A DNA stretch of 64,000 bases from Sphingomonas rosea (GCF_039538065.1 NZ_BAABBR010000001.1:1154501-1218500); one strand, 5' to 3'; positions 18,253 to 27,748 are shown, numbered from the stretch's first letter. The notes: generated from the letters alone by a model not told the origin. Program-made: numbers and translations.

Positions 18253-18486
18253 ATGCCGCAGGGTGACAAGGGGGCCTACACCGACAAGCAGCGCCGCAAG
18301 GCCGAGCATATCGAGGAAGGCTATGAGAAGCGCGGACTGAGCGCGAAGGAGGCCGAGCGTCGGGCGTGGGCGACGGTCAACAAGCAGGACGGCGGGGGCA
18401 AGGAATCGGGCTCGGGCCGTTCGCGCGACCGATCGGCGGCCGCGAAGAAGGGCTGGGAGACGCGGCGGAAGAAAGCCAAAGGGTAG
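18253..18486 (+). CDS. Plasmid-stabilisation-like small basic protein
   Basis: 77 residues, very rich in Lys, Arg, Gly and Glu: MPQGDKGAYTDKQRRKAEHI, then GYEKRGLSAKEAERRAWATVN, then a Gly/Ser/Lys tail. It belongs to a widespread proteobacterial family often labelled 'plasmid stabilization protein', though members are mostly chromosomal and their function is unproven. A ribosome site (AGGAGA) precedes the ATG at 18253. It is divergent from typA with only about 80 bp between them, so the promoters share this gap. Nothing else around it suggests a plasmid origin. Confidence 0.78.
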   Translation: MPQGDKGAYTDKQRRKAEHIEEGYEKRGLSAKEAERRAWATVNKQDGGGKESGSGRSRDRSAAAKKGWETRRKKAKG

Positions 18487-18495
18487 TTTCTCGCC

Positions 18496-18564
18496 ATGCC
18501 GGGCTTGACCCGGCATCCCCCTTCTTCTCCAGAACGGCAGGTGGACCCCGGAGCAAATCCGGGG
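18496..18564. repeat. Double GC-rich intergenic palindrome
   Basis: Two hairpins lie in tandem: ATGCCGGG-CTTGA-CCCGGCAT (18496-18516) and CCCCGGA-GCAAA-TCCGGGG (18546-18564). The arms are perfect. This is a typical dispersed sphingomonad intergenic element. It ends only 17 bases before the MFS start. Confidence 0.7.
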
Positions 18565-18581
18565 TGACGGAGAGAGCGACC

Positions 18582-19778
18582 TTGCCATTATCCCCTACCC
18601 GCCGCGCCCTGCCCCGCTCGGTCTGGGTGCTCGGCTTCGTCAGCCTGTTCATGGACCTGTCGAGCGAGATCATTCACGCGCTGCTGCCGCTGTTCGTGAC
18701 GGTGACGCTGGGGGCGAGCGTGGCGATGCTTGGCGCCATCGACGGGGTGGCCGAGGCGACCGCTAGCTTTGCCAAGCTGATCGGCGGGCGGCTTTCCGAC
18801 AAGCAGCAGAAAAGAAAGCCGTGGATCCTCGCGGGCTACGGCATGGCGGCGGTGACCAAGCCGCTGTTCGCGCTCGCGGGCACGCCGCTGACGGTGCTCG
18901 GCGCGCGGCTCGTCGACCGCACTGCCAAGGGGCTTCGCGGGGCACCGCGCGACGCGCTCATCGCCGACGAGACCCCGTCCGAGCAGCGCGGCGCCGCTTA
19001 TGGGCTGCGGCAGGCGCTCGATACGGTGGGGGCGCTGCTGGCGCCGCTGGCCGCCGCCGGGCTGATGATCGCCCTGGCGGGCGACATCCGAAGCATCTTC
19101 TGGATCGCGGTCATCCCGGCCTTCGTGTCGGTGGCCATCATCCTGATCTTCCTGCGCGAGCCCGAGCGGGCGGTGCGCGAGGCCAAGGCCCCGGCGCTGT
19201 GGCGGAGCTTTCGCGAGGTCGACAAGGATTGCCGGCGGGTCATCCTCGTCGCCTTTCTCTTCACCCTGGCGCGCTTCTCCGAGAGCTTCTTCGTGCTGAA
19301 AGGGGCCGAGGCGGGGCTGAGCCTCGCAACCGCGCCGCTGGTGCTGGTGGTGTTCAACCTGTCCTACGTGCTGCTGTCCTATCCGGCGGGCGCGCTCGGG
19401 GACCGCAAGGACCCACGGCTGATCCTGACGGCGGGCATCGGGCTGCTGATCGTCGGCAATGCGGTGCTGGCCACGACCACGAGCCTTGCGGGGCTGGTCG
19501 TGGGCGTCGCGCTGTGGGGCGCGCACATGGCGCTGACGCAGGGGCTGTTCGCCAAGCTGCTGGCCGACGTCGCGCCGGCGAACTTGCGGGCGACGGCGTT
19601 CGGTCTGTTCAACGTCGCGACTGGGATCGGGCTGCTGCTGGCGAGCCTCGGCGGGGGCATGTTGTGGGACCGCGACGGGCCGGGCGCGACCTTCCTCGCG
19701 AGCGCGGCCATCGCGGCGGCGGCGGGGGTATTCCTGTGGCTTCTGCCGAAGGCGCCGGCACCGGCCGAAGCAGCCTGA
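18582..19778 (+). CDS. MFS transporter
   Basis: 398 residues with about twelve membrane segments and major-facilitator features (GGRLSDKQQKR loop between helices 2 and 3; YPAGALGDRKDPR in the second half). Substrate is unknown. The frame stays open upstream, but the TTG at 18582 (LPLSPTRRALPRSVW) has a GGAGAG ribosome site seven bases before it and lies just past a repeat; a GTG at 18564 would start inside the repeat. The following gene begins about 65 bp downstream. Confidence 0.87.
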   Translation: MPLSPTRRALPRSVWVLGFVSLFMDLSSEIIHALLPLFVTVTLGASVAMLGAIDGVAEATASFAKLIGGRLSDKQQKRKPWILAGYGMAAVTKPLFALAGTPLTVLGARLVDRTAKGLRGAPRDALIADETPSEQRGAAYGLRQALDTVGALLAPLAAAGLMIALAGDIRSIFWIAVIPAFVSVAIILIFLREPERAVREAKAPALWRSFREVDKDCRRVILVAFLFTLARFSESFFVLKGAEAGLSLATAPLVLVVFNLSYVLLSYPAGALGDRKDPRLILTAGIGLLIVGNAVLATTTSLAGLVVGVALWGAHMALTQGLFAKLLADVAPANLRATAFGLFNVATGIGLLLASLGGGMLWDRDGPGATFLASAAIAAAAGVFLWLLPKAPAPAEAA

Positions 19779-19844
19779 GCGCGCGCGTTCACAGGGGCAG
19801 GCGGGGGCGCTATGCTGGCCGCCTTCTCTAGGGGGAGAATGACG

Positions 19845-20282
19845 ATGACCGACACCACTGCCTTCCGCCCGCAGCCCTTCCGGGGCTGGTATTGGGCGGC
19901 CGCGATCGGCGTGCTGCTGTTCATGCTGGCGGGCGTCGCGGGCTATCTGATGACGGTGACCGCCGATCCGGCGAGCGTGCCGGCCGACCAGCGCGCGCTG
20001 ATGGAGGTGATGCCCAAGTGGCAGACGGCGGTCTATGCGATCGCGGTCTGGTCGGGGCTGGCGGGCGCGGTCGGGCTGCTGCTGCGCAAGCGCTGGGCGG
20101 TGCCGTTGCTGTTCGTCTCCTTGCTCGGCGCGATCGGCACCTTCCTGCCCTTTGCGGTCGTGCCGGCGGTGCGCGAGCTTGCGACCGAGGGCAATGGCGT
20201 GGCGGCGGTGATCGTGATCGCTTTGTGCTGGACGAGCTTCTGGTTCGGGCGGCATTCGGCGCAGCGGGGGTGGCTCGCTTGA
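19845..20282 (+). CDS. Four-helix membrane protein of unknown function
   Basis: 145 residues with four hydrophobic segments ([72 protein letters not shown]). Homologous small membrane proteins are common in sphingomonads, sometimes labelled 'sugar transporter' without evidence. The second ATG at 19845 is chosen because GGGGGAG lies about eight bases upstream; the ATG at 19839 is too close to it. The stop overlaps the TTG start of panB (TTGA), so it is coupled with pantothenate synthesis, with no obvious functional reason. Confidence 0.75.
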   Translation: MTDTTAFRPQPFRGWYWAAAIGVLLFMLAGVAGYLMTVTADPASVPADQRALMEVMPKWQTAVYAIAVWSGLAGAVGLLLRKRWAVPLLFVSLLGAIGTFLPFAVVPAVRELATEGNGVAAVIVIALCWTSFWFGRHSAQRGWLA

Positions 20283-21148
20283 GCACCTTCACCCTCGACA
20301 CCGCGACCAGCCGCGCGACTCCCTCGCCGGTGCCGGGCAAGCGCATGACCGTGCCCGGGCTCAAGGGCCGCAAGGTCGACGGCAGGACCGAGCAGCCGAT
20401 CGTGATGCTGACCGCCTACACGATGCGGATGGCGCAGTTGCTCGACCCGCATTGCGAGATGCTGCTGGTCGGGGACAGCCTCGGACAGGTGATCTACGGG
20501 CTGCCGAGCACGGTGCCGGTGACGCTCGACATGATGTGCAATCACGGCGCGGCGGTGGTCCGGGGAAGCTGGCACGCGCTGGTCGCGGTCGACATGCCGT
20601 TCGGAAGCTATGAGGCGAGCCCGGAGCAGGCCTTCGCCAGCGCGGCACGCGTGATGAAGGAAACGGGCTGCGCGGCGGTGAAGCTCGAGGGCGGCGAGGC
20701 GATGGCGCCGACCGTGCGCTTCCTCACCGAACGCGGAATCCCGGTGATCGGCCATGTCGGGCTCACCCCGCAGGCGGTCAATTCGCTTGGCGGCTATGGC
20801 GCGCGCGGGCGGAGCGAGGCGGAAGCGGCCAAGATCAAGGCCGACGCGATCGCGGTCGCCCAAGCGGGCGCCTTCTCGGTGGTCCTCGAGGGCGTGATGG
20901 AGGAACTGGCGACCGAGATCACGCGGGCGATCCCCGTGCCCTCGATCGGCATCGGCGCGTCGGCCGAGTGCGACGGACAGGTGCTGGTGACCGAGGACAT
21001 GCTCGGCCTGTTCGAGCGCACGCCGCGGTTCGTGAAGCGTTACGACGACCTCGCCAGCCGGATCGGCGCGGCGGTCGAGACCTATGCGCAGGAGGTCAAG
21101 GCACGGTCCTTCCCGACCGCCGACCAGACCTACCGACCCAAGAACTAG
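20279..21148 (+). CDS. panB: 3-methyl-2-oxobutanoate hydroxymethyltransferase
   Basis: 289 residues. PanB adds a hydroxymethyl group from methylene-tetrahydrofolate to 2-oxoisovalerate, giving ketopantoate for pantothenate and CoA. Diagnostic stretches are [19 protein letters not shown] with the metal-binding Asp, [17 protein letters not shown] and GHVGLTPQ. The TTG at 20279 gives the N-terminus usual for sphingomonad PanB ([16 protein letters not shown]); an ATG at 20345 would remove it. The TTG overlaps the upstream stop by four bases. No panC or panD gene is visible in the window. Confidence 0.95.
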   Translation: MSTFTLDTATSRATPSPVPGKRMTVPGLKGRKVDGRTEQPIVMLTAYTMRMAQLLDPHCEMLLVGDSLGQVIYGLPSTVPVTLDMMCNHGAAVVRGSWHALVAVDMPFGSYEASPEQAFASAARVMKETGCAAVKLEGGEAMAPTVRFLTERGIPVIGHVGLTPQAVNSLGGYGARGRSEAEAAKIKADAIAVAQAGAFSVVLEGVMEELATEITRAIPVPSIGIGASAECDGQVLVTEDMLGLFERTPRFVKRYDDLASRIGAAVETYAQEVKARSFPTADQTYRPKN

Positions 21149-21250
21149 CCGCTGGCCGCAAAAGCGGTTAGACGCGCTCGCTGATCTAATCCTGCGTTCA
21201 TCACGGGTCGGCGAAACGCTCGGCCACGTTCTTTCAAGAGGTATGAGTTC

Positions 21251-21940
21251 TTGGCTCTGGCGCCCGGCGAAACCAGCGAAACCTTCATCCGCGAAGTCGA
21301 CGAAAACCTGCGCCGCGACCAGGCGGAGGCCGTGGTCAAGCGCTACGGCAAGGTCTTCATCGGTGCCGCGATCGTGCTGCTGCTGGCGGTGGCCGGCTGG
21401 CTGTTCTGGAAGGATCGGCAGGCCACCCAGGCGGCCGAGAACAGCGAGGCCTTTGCCGCGATCCTGCAGGACATCGGCGGGCCCAAGTCGTCGGGCTCGG
21501 CCGGACGGCTCGACGCGCTGGCCGAGAACACCAACGGCAGCATGGAAGGCGCGGTCCGCCTGACCCGCGCCGCGCTGGCGCTCCAGGACAGCGACCGCAA
21601 GACCGCGATCGCGCAGTACAAGGCGGTGGCCGAGGACAAGAGCGTCCCGCAGGCCTATCGCGACGCCGCGACCGTGCGCCAGACGCAGCTCGAATATGAC
21701 AGCCTCAAGCCCGACGAGGTCATCGCCCGGCTCCAGCCGCTGGCGGTAAAGGACAATGCCTGGTTCGGCTCGGCCGGCGAGATGACCGCGCTGGCGATGC
21801 TCAAGGCCAACCGCCGCCCGGAGGCTGTCGCCCTCCTCAATGCCATCGCGGCCGAGCAGACCGTGCCCCCGACGCTGCGCGCGCGGGCCGAACAGCTCGC
21901 CGCGGGGCTCAACATTCCGGCGGCGCCCGCCGCTCGCTGA
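21251..21940 (+). CDS. YfgM-like TPR protein
   Basis: 229 residues starting at a TTG with AGAGG upstream. A short cytoplasmic segment (EVDENLRRDQAEAVVKRYG) leads into one membrane helix (IGAAIVLLLAVAGWLFW), and the periplasmic remainder is helical with TPR_21-type repeats. The family is the ancillary SecYEG/chaperone protein YfgM. The order yfgM-bamB-der seen here is the same as in E. coli, which strongly supports the call. It lies 16 bases upstream of bamB. Confidence 0.88.
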   Translation: MALAPGETSETFIREVDENLRRDQAEAVVKRYGKVFIGAAIVLLLAVAGWLFWKDRQATQAAENSEAFAAILQDIGGPKSSGSAGRLDALAENTNGSMEGAVRLTRAALALQDSDRKTAIAQYKAVAEDKSVPQAYRDAATVRQTQLEYDSLKPDEVIARLQPLAVKDNAWFGSAGEMTALAMLKANRRPEAVALLNAIAAEQTVPPTLRARAEQLAAGLNIPAAPAAR

Positions 21941-21956
21941 AGGCAGACATTCCATC

Positions 21957-23276
21957 ATGATCCGTAAAGTCGTCATCCTGTCGCTGACCGCCTCGCTGCT
22001 CGCGAGCTGCGGCGTGGTCGGCAAGTCGCGCCCCAAGACGCCGGTGATCGGCAACCGCGTGTCGGTCCTGTCGACCGATCCCGACGTCCAGGTCGATCCC
22101 TCCACCGCCGCCCTCCCCTTCTCGATCCCCTCCCCGGCGGTGAACGATGCGTGGACCCAGCCGGGCAACACCCCGTCGAAGTCGGGCGGCCATCCGGCGC
22201 TCGGCGCCACGGTCGCGCAGGCCTGGGTCAATTCGATCGGCCAGGGCAGCAGCCTCGACGCGCGGCTCAACGCCGCCCCGGTGGTGTCGGGTGGCACGGT
22301 CTATACGATCGACACGCTTTCCACCGTCCGGGCGTTCGACGCGGCGACCGGCGGCCAGCGCTGGGCGGTCCAGTTCGGCACCGATAAGGGCAAGAACAAC
22401 TCGCTGTTCGGCGGCGGCGTCTCGGTCGAGGGCAACCGCCTCTACGCGACCAATGGCCTCGGCTATGTCGTCGCGCTCGACACCAGCAATGGCGCCGAAG
22501 TGTGGAAGAAGCGCCCGGGCGGCCCGCTGCGCGGCGCTCCGACGGTGGCCGGCGACACGCTCTACGTGATCAGCCAGGACAACCAGCTCTACAGCCTCAA
22601 GACCGCCACGGGCGAGCAGAACTGGTCGGCCACCGCCGCGGTGGAAATCGCCGGCGTGTTCGGCAGCGCCGCCCCGGCCTTCGCGCAGGGCACCGTCGTC
22701 GCGGGCTTCTCGTCGGGTGAGCTGAACGCCTATCGCTACGAGAACGGCCGCGCGGTCTGGCAGGATGCGCTGTCGCGCACTTCCATCTCGACCAGCGTCG
22801 CGACCCTGTCCGACATCGACGCCTCGCCGGTGATCGACAACGGGCAGGTGTTTGCGCTCGGCCAGGGCGGCCGGATGGTCGCGCTCGACCTCATTAGCGG
22901 CCAGCGCATCTGGGAACTCAACCTTGCCGGCATCGCCACGCCGTGGGTCGCGGGCGACTGGGTGTTCGTGGTGACCGACGACGCCAAGGTGATGGCGATC
23001 GCCCGCAACACCGGCAAGATCCGCTGGATCAACCAGCTCGCCCAGTTCGAGCGGCCCAAGGTCAAGCGCAACCCGATCTCCTACGCGGGTCCGGTGCTGG
23101 CCGGCGGGCGGCTGATCGTGGCGGGCGACAATGGCGCGCTCATCAACCTCGATCCGGCGACGGGCGCCTTCCAGAGCCAGACCAGCGTCGGCGCCCCGGT
23201 GACGCAGTCGCCGGTCGTGGCGAACAACACGCTCTACATCCTCGACGACCGCGCGCGCCTGCACGCTTATCGTTGA
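21957..23276 (+). CDS. bamB: Outer membrane protein assembly factor BamB
   Basis: 439 residues with a lipoprotein signal (LLASC lipobox) and a PQQ-type beta-propeller made of repeated blades (VRAFDAATGGQRWAVQFG; VVALDTSNGAEVWKKRPGG; LYSLKTATGEQNW; MVALDLISGQRIWELNL). BamB is a lipoprotein of the BAM complex that assists beta-barrel insertion in the outer membrane. The ATG at 21957 directly precedes the signal peptide. It sits between yfgM and der in the conserved order. Confidence 0.95.
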   Translation: MIRKVVILSLTASLLASCGVVGKSRPKTPVIGNRVSVLSTDPDVQVDPSTAALPFSIPSPAVNDAWTQPGNTPSKSGGHPALGATVAQAWVNSIGQGSSLDARLNAAPVVSGGTVYTIDTLSTVRAFDAATGGQRWAVQFGTDKGKNNSLFGGGVSVEGNRLYATNGLGYVVALDTSNGAEVWKKRPGGPLRGAPTVAGDTLYVISQDNQLYSLKTATGEQNWSATAAVEIAGVFGSAAPAFAQGTVVAGFSSGELNAYRYENGRAVWQDALSRTSISTSVATLSDIDASPVIDNGQVFALGQGGRMVALDLISGQRIWELNLAGIATPWVAGDWVFVVTDDAKVMAIARNTGKIRWINQLAQFERPKVKRNPISYAGPVLAGGRLIVAGDNGALINLDPATGAFQSQTSVGAPVTQSPVVANNTLYILDDRARLHAYR

Positions 23277-23279
23277 TTT

Positions 23280-23398
23280 CTTCCCTCCCTTGTTCGGGGA
23301 GGTGGCAGCCGCCTGTGGCGGACGGAGGGGTTCTCGTCTCGTGGCGAGGACCCCTCACTCGCATCGTGACCGTTCTCCCTTTGGGGAGCGGTGACGTG
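23280..23398. repeat. Dispersed intergenic repeat (GGGAGGTGGCAGCC type)
   Basis: The bamB-der gap holds CCCTCCCTTGTTCGGGGAGG, then GTGGCAGCCGCCTGTGGCGG, then GGGTTCTCGTCTCGTGGCGAGGACCCC, each with internal inverted arms. I recognise this as a common multi-copy intergenic element of sphingomonads; only one copy is in the window. It probably forms an extended RNA hairpin between bamB and der. Confidence 0.6.
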
Positions 23399-23432
23399 GT
23401 TTCCTTCCCAATCTTTCGCTAAGAGCCCCACC

Positions 23433-24785
23433 ATGCCCCAACCCATCGTCGCCATTGTCGGGCGCCCGAACGTGGGCAAGTCGACCCTCTTCAACCGCCT
23501 CGTCGGCAAGCGCGTCGCGCTGGTCGACGACCGGCCGGGCGTCACGCGTGACCGGCGGGTGGGCGATGCGCAGCTCCTCGGGCTCGAATTCCAGATCATG
23601 GATACGGCGGGCTTCGAGGACGAGGATCCGGCGAGCCTGCCGGGCCGCATGCGGCGCCAGACCGAGGCGGCGGTGCGCGAGGCCGACGTCGCCCTGTTCC
23701 TGATCGATGCGCGCGAGGGCGTGACTCCGCTCGACGAGGAGATCGGGCGCTGGCTCCGGGCCGAGGACACGCCGGTAATCGTCGCCGCCAACAAGGCCGA
23801 GGGGCGGCAGGGCGAGAGCGGCCGGCTGGAAGCCTTCTCGCTCGGGCTCGGCGAGCCCATCGCGCTGTCGGCCGAGCATGGCGAGGGGCTGGTCGACCTG
23901 TTCGAGAGCCTCCGCCCCTTCGTCGAGCGCGAGGAGGAGGAACCGGCGGAAGAGCTCGATTCCGACGATCCCATGCGCCCCATGCACCTTGCGATCGTCG
24001 GCCGGCCCAACGCGGGCAAGTCGACGCTCGTCAACCGGATGCTCGGCGAGGACCGGATGATCACCGGCCCCGAGGCGGGGATCACGCGCGATTCGATCAG
24101 CCTCGACTGGGAGTGGCAGGGCCGCAAGGTGAAGCTGGTCGACACGGCGGGCCTGCGGAAGCGCGCCAAGGTCGAGGACAAGCTCGAGAAACTGTCGGTG
24201 ATGGACACGCGCCGGGCGATCGACATGGCCGAGGTGGTCGTGCTGCTGCTCGACGCGACCCGCGGGCTCGAGGTGCAGGACCTCAAGATCGCCAGCCAGG
24301 TGATCGAGGAAGGCCGCGCGCTGGTGATCGCGCTCAACAAGTGGGACGTCGCCGAACATGCCTCGTCGCTGTTCAACGGGGTCAAGGCCGCGCTCGAGGA
24401 AGGGCTGAGCCAGCTCAAGGACGTGCCGCTGCTGACCGTCTCGGCCGCGACCGGCAAGGGGATCGACCAGTTGCTCGGCGCGGCGTTCGTGCTGCGCGAG
24501 GGCTGGAACCGGCGCGTCTCGACCGGCGAACTCAACCGCTGGTTCGAGGCCGCGGTCGAGCAGAACCCGCCGCCCGCGCCGAGCGGCAAGCGGATCAAGC
24601 TGCGCTACATCACGCAGGTGAAGGCGCGCCCGCCGAGCTTCGTGGTGTTCGGGACTCGGGTCGACAAGCTTCCCGAAAGCTACCGGCGCTATCTCCTCAA
24701 CAGCCTGCGCAAGGCGTTCGACCTCGGCGCCGTGCCGCTGCGCATGACCTTGCGGGCGCCCAAGAACCCGTTCGACGAAAAATAA
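23433..24785 (+). CDS. der: Ribosome biogenesis GTPase Der (EngA)
   Basis: 450 residues with the tandem GTPase domains unique to Der: first P-loop GRPNVGKS, second GRPNAGKS about 180 residues later, each with DTAG and NKxD-type motifs, then a KH-like C-terminal domain (KLRYITQVKARPP). It is an essential GTPase for 50S maturation. The ATG at 23433 (MPQPIVAIVG) matches family starts. Third gene of the yfgM-bamB-der cluster, though a 157-bp repeat-bearing gap separates it from bamB. Confidence 0.97.
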   Translation: MPQPIVAIVGRPNVGKSTLFNRLVGKRVALVDDRPGVTRDRRVGDAQLLGLEFQIMDTAGFEDEDPASLPGRMRRQTEAAVREADVALFLIDAREGVTPLDEEIGRWLRAEDTPVIVAANKAEGRQGESGRLEAFSLGLGEPIALSAEHGEGLVDLFESLRPFVEREEEEPAEELDSDDPMRPMHLAIVGRPNAGKSTLVNRMLGEDRMITGPEAGITRDSISLDWEWQGRKVKLVDTAGLRKRAKVEDKLEKLSVMDTRRAIDMAEVVVLLLDATRGLEVQDLKIASQVIEEGRALVIALNKWDVAEHASSLFNGVKAALEEGLSQLKDVPLLTVSAATGKGIDQLLGAAFVLREGWNRRVSTGELNRWFEAAVEQNPPPAPSGKRIKLRYITQVKARPPSFVVFGTRVDKLPESYRRYLLNSLRKAFDLGAVPLRMTLRAPKNPFDEK

Positions 24786-24842
24786 CCCCGTCTTTACCTC
24801 TCGGCCCTATTTTCCGCTGGTGGCGTGCCAGAGGGGACCAGA

Positions 24843-25280
24843 GTGAACGTGAGTGACGGCGACGTCGTCGATTGGGCGCATTTCGAGAAAGCACGGGCCG
24901 AACTCGGGCCGGGCTTTATCCGGATCCTGTCCTATTTCCGCGAGGACGGGCAGAAGTCGGTCGCCGCGATCGAGCAGGCGATGCGCGAGCAGAACACGGT
25001 CGCGCTGGTGATCCCCGCGCACACGATCAAGGGCGAGGCGCGCCAGTTCGGCGCCGATCCGCTGGCGACCGTGGCCGAGCTGATCGAGAACACCGCGCGC
25101 CTGTGCATCGAGACCCGGCGCTTCCCCGACGAACTCGTCGCGGACGTGGTCAAGCTGCGCCAGCTGTGGGAAGCGACCATCGGCATGTTCGACGAGGCGA
25201 CCAACCCGCTGAAGAGCCGACCGGGCCAGTCGGGCGGCTTCGGACGCCGCGCCAACAACCAGAATTTCGGCCGCCTCTGA
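24843..25280 (+). CDS. Stand-alone Hpt (histidine phosphotransfer) protein
   Basis: 145 residues, mostly helical, with the phosphotransfer motif AHTIKGEARQFGA; the phospho-accepting histidine is H60. Such proteins relay phosphate between hybrid kinases and response regulators. The GTG at 24843 is preceded by AGAGGGGA. No kinase or full regulator lies beside it, so the partner is unknown; the nearest receiver protein is the single-domain regulator at 14.3 kb. The C-terminal 30 residues are low-complexity (Gly, Arg, Asn). Confidence 0.82.
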   Translation: MNVSDGDVVDWAHFEKARAELGPGFIRILSYFREDGQKSVAAIEQAMREQNTVALVIPAHTIKGEARQFGADPLATVAELIENTARLCIETRRFPDELVADVVKLRQLWEATIGMFDEATNPLKSRPGQSGGFGRRANNQNFGRL

Positions 25281-25283
25281 GCC

Positions 25284-26549
25284 CTATCCGGCCGGGGCTG
25301 CCGCAACTGCCGGTCCCCGCCGCATCGGCTGCAGCTTGCCGCGCGAGAGCGAGCGCCAGGCCCATTCGAGCGGACCATAGTTGAAGCGTTCGAGCCAGGG
25401 CTTGGACCAGGTCAGCATAACCGCCCAGACGAGCGGCGCGAGGAGCCACGCCTGCCAGCGCGACAGGTCGCCGTAGAGGCCGAGCCCCCAGCCGTAGAAG
25501 ACGAAGGTCGCGACGAGGCTGGTGCCGAGATAGTTGGAGAAAGCGGTCTGCCCCACCGCCTGCAGGCGCGGGAGGAGCCTGCTTCGGCCGCGGCGGACGA
25601 CGAGCGCGAGAAGCGCGGCATAGCCCAGCGCCTGGACGATCCGGAACGGCGACATGGCCGCGAGGAAGCCGCCCATGATGAGCGGCGAATAGAAGCGCGA
25701 GGCGATGTCGCCATAGACCAGCAGCGCGTGGCCGAGGAGGCCGACGCCGATGCCCCAGAGGGCAAGCCGGCGGTAGGCCGGGTCGCTCCACTTGCCGGTC
25801 AGAAGGCCAGACTTGTAGGCCGCCATGCCGATCAGCATCAGGCCGATCGTCTCGATCGAGCCGCCGATGAGATTGCCGACGAGCGATCCCCACCCACGCA
25901 GATTGTCGACGACGAGCGACCACCAGTCGCCGCTGTAAAGCAGGCGGTCGCGTTCGATCCGCGCGGCCGAGGGATACCAGAATCCGCCGCTCTCGTTCCA
26001 TTGCTTGATCTGGGCGGCGGTGGCGCCGGGGGCGTGCGCGGCGAGATCGCTCTGCCAGACGCTGACGGCGAAGGCGCCGAGCAGCGCCATGCTGAGGATG
26101 ACGAAGATACCGCCTGCGACCACGAGCTTGCGGGGCTCCTTGCGGCGGAACAGGAATACGACCAGCCCCGAGACGGCGTAGAGCGTCAGGATGTCGCCCT
26201 TCCAGACGAAGAAATAGTGGAGGAGGCCGAAGCCCAGCAGCACGAGCATCCGGCGCCAGTGGGTCGCCCACCCGCCGCGGCCGCTGGCCTCTGCCCGTTC
26301 GATCACCAGCAGCATCGAGGCGCCGAACAGCATCGAGAAGAGCGCGCGCATCTTGCCGTCGATGAACAGCATGTTGAGCGCCCAGACGAGCAGGCTCGCG
26401 CCCGTGTGCCCGCCATAAGCCGCGGGGTTGAAATAGGCCGGCTGGATCATCGCGAAATCGATCACGTTGACCGAGAAAATGCCCATCACCGCGACACCGC
26501 GAATGACGTCCAGCGTGGCGATCCGCTCGCCTGACGTGATACTGTTCAT
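25284..26549 (-). CDS. DUF418 (YeiB-type) membrane protein
   Basis: 421 residues with about ten membrane segments. The N-terminus (RIATLDVIRGVAVMGIFSVN) and the C-terminal AVGQTAFSNYLGTSLVATFVFYGWGLGLYG region are hallmarks of the DUF418/YeiB family, which is remotely related to acyltransferase-3 membrane proteins. The biochemical role is unknown; transfer of an acyl group or transport has been proposed for the family. It is convergent with the Hpt gene, three bases apart. Confidence 0.87.
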   Translation of the reverse strand: MNSITSGERIATLDVIRGVAVMGIFSVNVIDFAMIQPAYFNPAAYGGHTGASLLVWALNMLFIDGKMRALFSMLFGASMLLVIERAEASGRGGWATHWRRMLVLLGFGLLHYFFVWKGDILTLYAVSGLVVFLFRRKEPRKLVVAGGIFVILSMALLGAFAVSVWQSDLAAHAPGATAAQIKQWNESGGFWYPSAARIERDRLLYSGDWWSLVVDNLRGWGSLVGNLIGGSIETIGLMLIGMAAYKSGLLTGKWSDPAYRRLALWGIGVGLLGHALLVYGDIASRFYSPLIMGGFLAAMSPFRIVQALGYAALLALVVRRGRSRLLPRLQAVGQTAFSNYLGTSLVATFVFYGWGLGLYGDLSRWQAWLLAPLVWAVMLTWSKPWLERFNYGPLEWAWRSLSRGKLQPMRRGPAVAAAPAG

Positions 26550-26620
26550 GCCCCCTGGCTCCCCCCGGCCCGGGCTTGCCTTACCCGATCGGGCCGAGGT
26601 GCGCTAGGTGAGTAATACGC

Positions 26621-27748
26621 CTAGGCGGCGAGCATGCGGACCATTCGGGCGTGATAGTTGCTGTCGCCGAACAGGGCGTCGAGCACCTTCTCGCGCTTCA
26701 TGTAGAGGCCGATGTCATGCTCGTCGGTCATGCCGATGCCGCCGTGCATCTGGACCGCTTCCTGGACCGCGAGTGCCGAGACGCGGCCGGCCTTGGCCTT
26801 GGCGACATGGGTCATGAGCCCGGCCCGATCGTCGCCCTTGTCGACGAGCTCAGCCGCCTTCCAGGTCGCGGCGCGGGCGATCTCGATCTCTCCGAACAGG
26901 TGCGCAGCGCGGTGCTGGAGGACCTGGAATTCGCCGATCAGTTTCCCGAACTGCTTGCGCTGCTTGAGGTAATCGAGGGTCATGGTCGAGGCGCCCGAAG
27001 CGAGCCCGACCATCTCGGCGGCGGCGCCGGTGCGGCCGACGCGCATCGCGCGGCGAAGCGGCTCGAAGCCATGGTCGACCTCGCCCACCACGGCGTCGGC
27101 ATCGACCGCGACGTTACTGAGCGTCAGGCGCGCGGCCTTGCTCGAATCGGCCAGCGTGACGTTCTCGATTTCGAGGCCGGCGGCGTCGCGCGGCACGGCG
27201 AAGAGGGTCAGTCCCTCGGCCTCGCCCGCCGAGCCGGCGGTGCGGGCAGCGACGAGGATCACGTCGGCCGAGGCGCCGTGGACGACGAATTGCTTGGTCC
27301 CCGAGAGCGCGAAGCCATTGCCCGAGCGTCTGGCTTCGAGGGCGATCTGGCGGGGGCGATGGTGCGGGCCCTCGTCGACCGCGAAGGCGGCGACGGTCTC
27401 GCCGGCGATGATGCCCGGGAACCAGCGCTTGCCCTGTTCGGTGCCCTTGAGCGCCTCGACCGCGACCAGCGCGGTGGTAAGGAAGGGCGAGGGCGTGAGG
27501 TTCCGGCCGACTTCCTCCATGACGAGCGCCGCTTCGGTCGCGCCGAGGCCGAGGCCGCCGTCTTCCTCGGGAATGGCGAGGCCGGTGAGGCCGAGCTCGG
27601 CCATCTGCTTCCACAGTCCGTGGCCGAAGCCATCCTTGCAGCCGATATCGCGCCAGTGGCGGAGCTGCTTCTTGATGGTCCCTTCCTCGGCGAGGAAGGA
27701 GCGGGTCATGTCGGCGAGTTGGCGCTGGTCGTCGGTAAGGAGGGTCAT
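26621..27748 (-). CDS. Acyl-CoA dehydrogenase (probable non-catalytic partner subunit)
   Basis: 375 residues of the acyl-CoA dehydrogenase fold. FAD and substrate-binding landmarks are present, but the C-terminal segment that normally carries the catalytic glutamate in an EGTSE-like motif reads ALFGDSNYH. It therefore resembles the subunit type that pairs with a catalytic partner in heteromeric dehydrogenases. The start at 27748 (MTLLTDDQRQ) is chosen over an upstream frame that enters a repeat. The catalytic-type partner is encoded next upstream on the same strand, separated by a palindromic repeat. Confidence 0.88.
   Translation of the reverse strand: MTLLTDDQRQLADMTRSFLAEEGTIKKQLRHWRDIGCKDGFGHGLWKQMAELGLTGLAIPEEDGGLGLGATEAALVMEEVGRNLTPSPFLTTALVAVEALKGTEQGKRWFPGIIAGETVAAFAVDEGPHHRPRQIALEARRSGNGFALSGTKQFVVHGASADVILVAARTAGSAGEAEGLTLFAVPRDAAGLEIENVTLADSSKAARLTLSNVAVDADAVVGEVDHGFEPLRRAMRVGRTGAAAEMVGLASGASTMTLDYLKQRKQFGKLIGEFQVLQHRAAHLFGEIEIARAATWKAAELVDKGDDRAGLMTHVAKAKAGRVSALAVQEAVQMHGGIGMTDEHDIGLYMKREKVLDALFGDSNYHARMVRMLAA

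Noticed and set aside
18253-18486. Sign of a plasmid because of the 'plasmid stabilization' name
   Set aside because: The family is mostly chromosomal; neighbours are typA and housekeeping genes.
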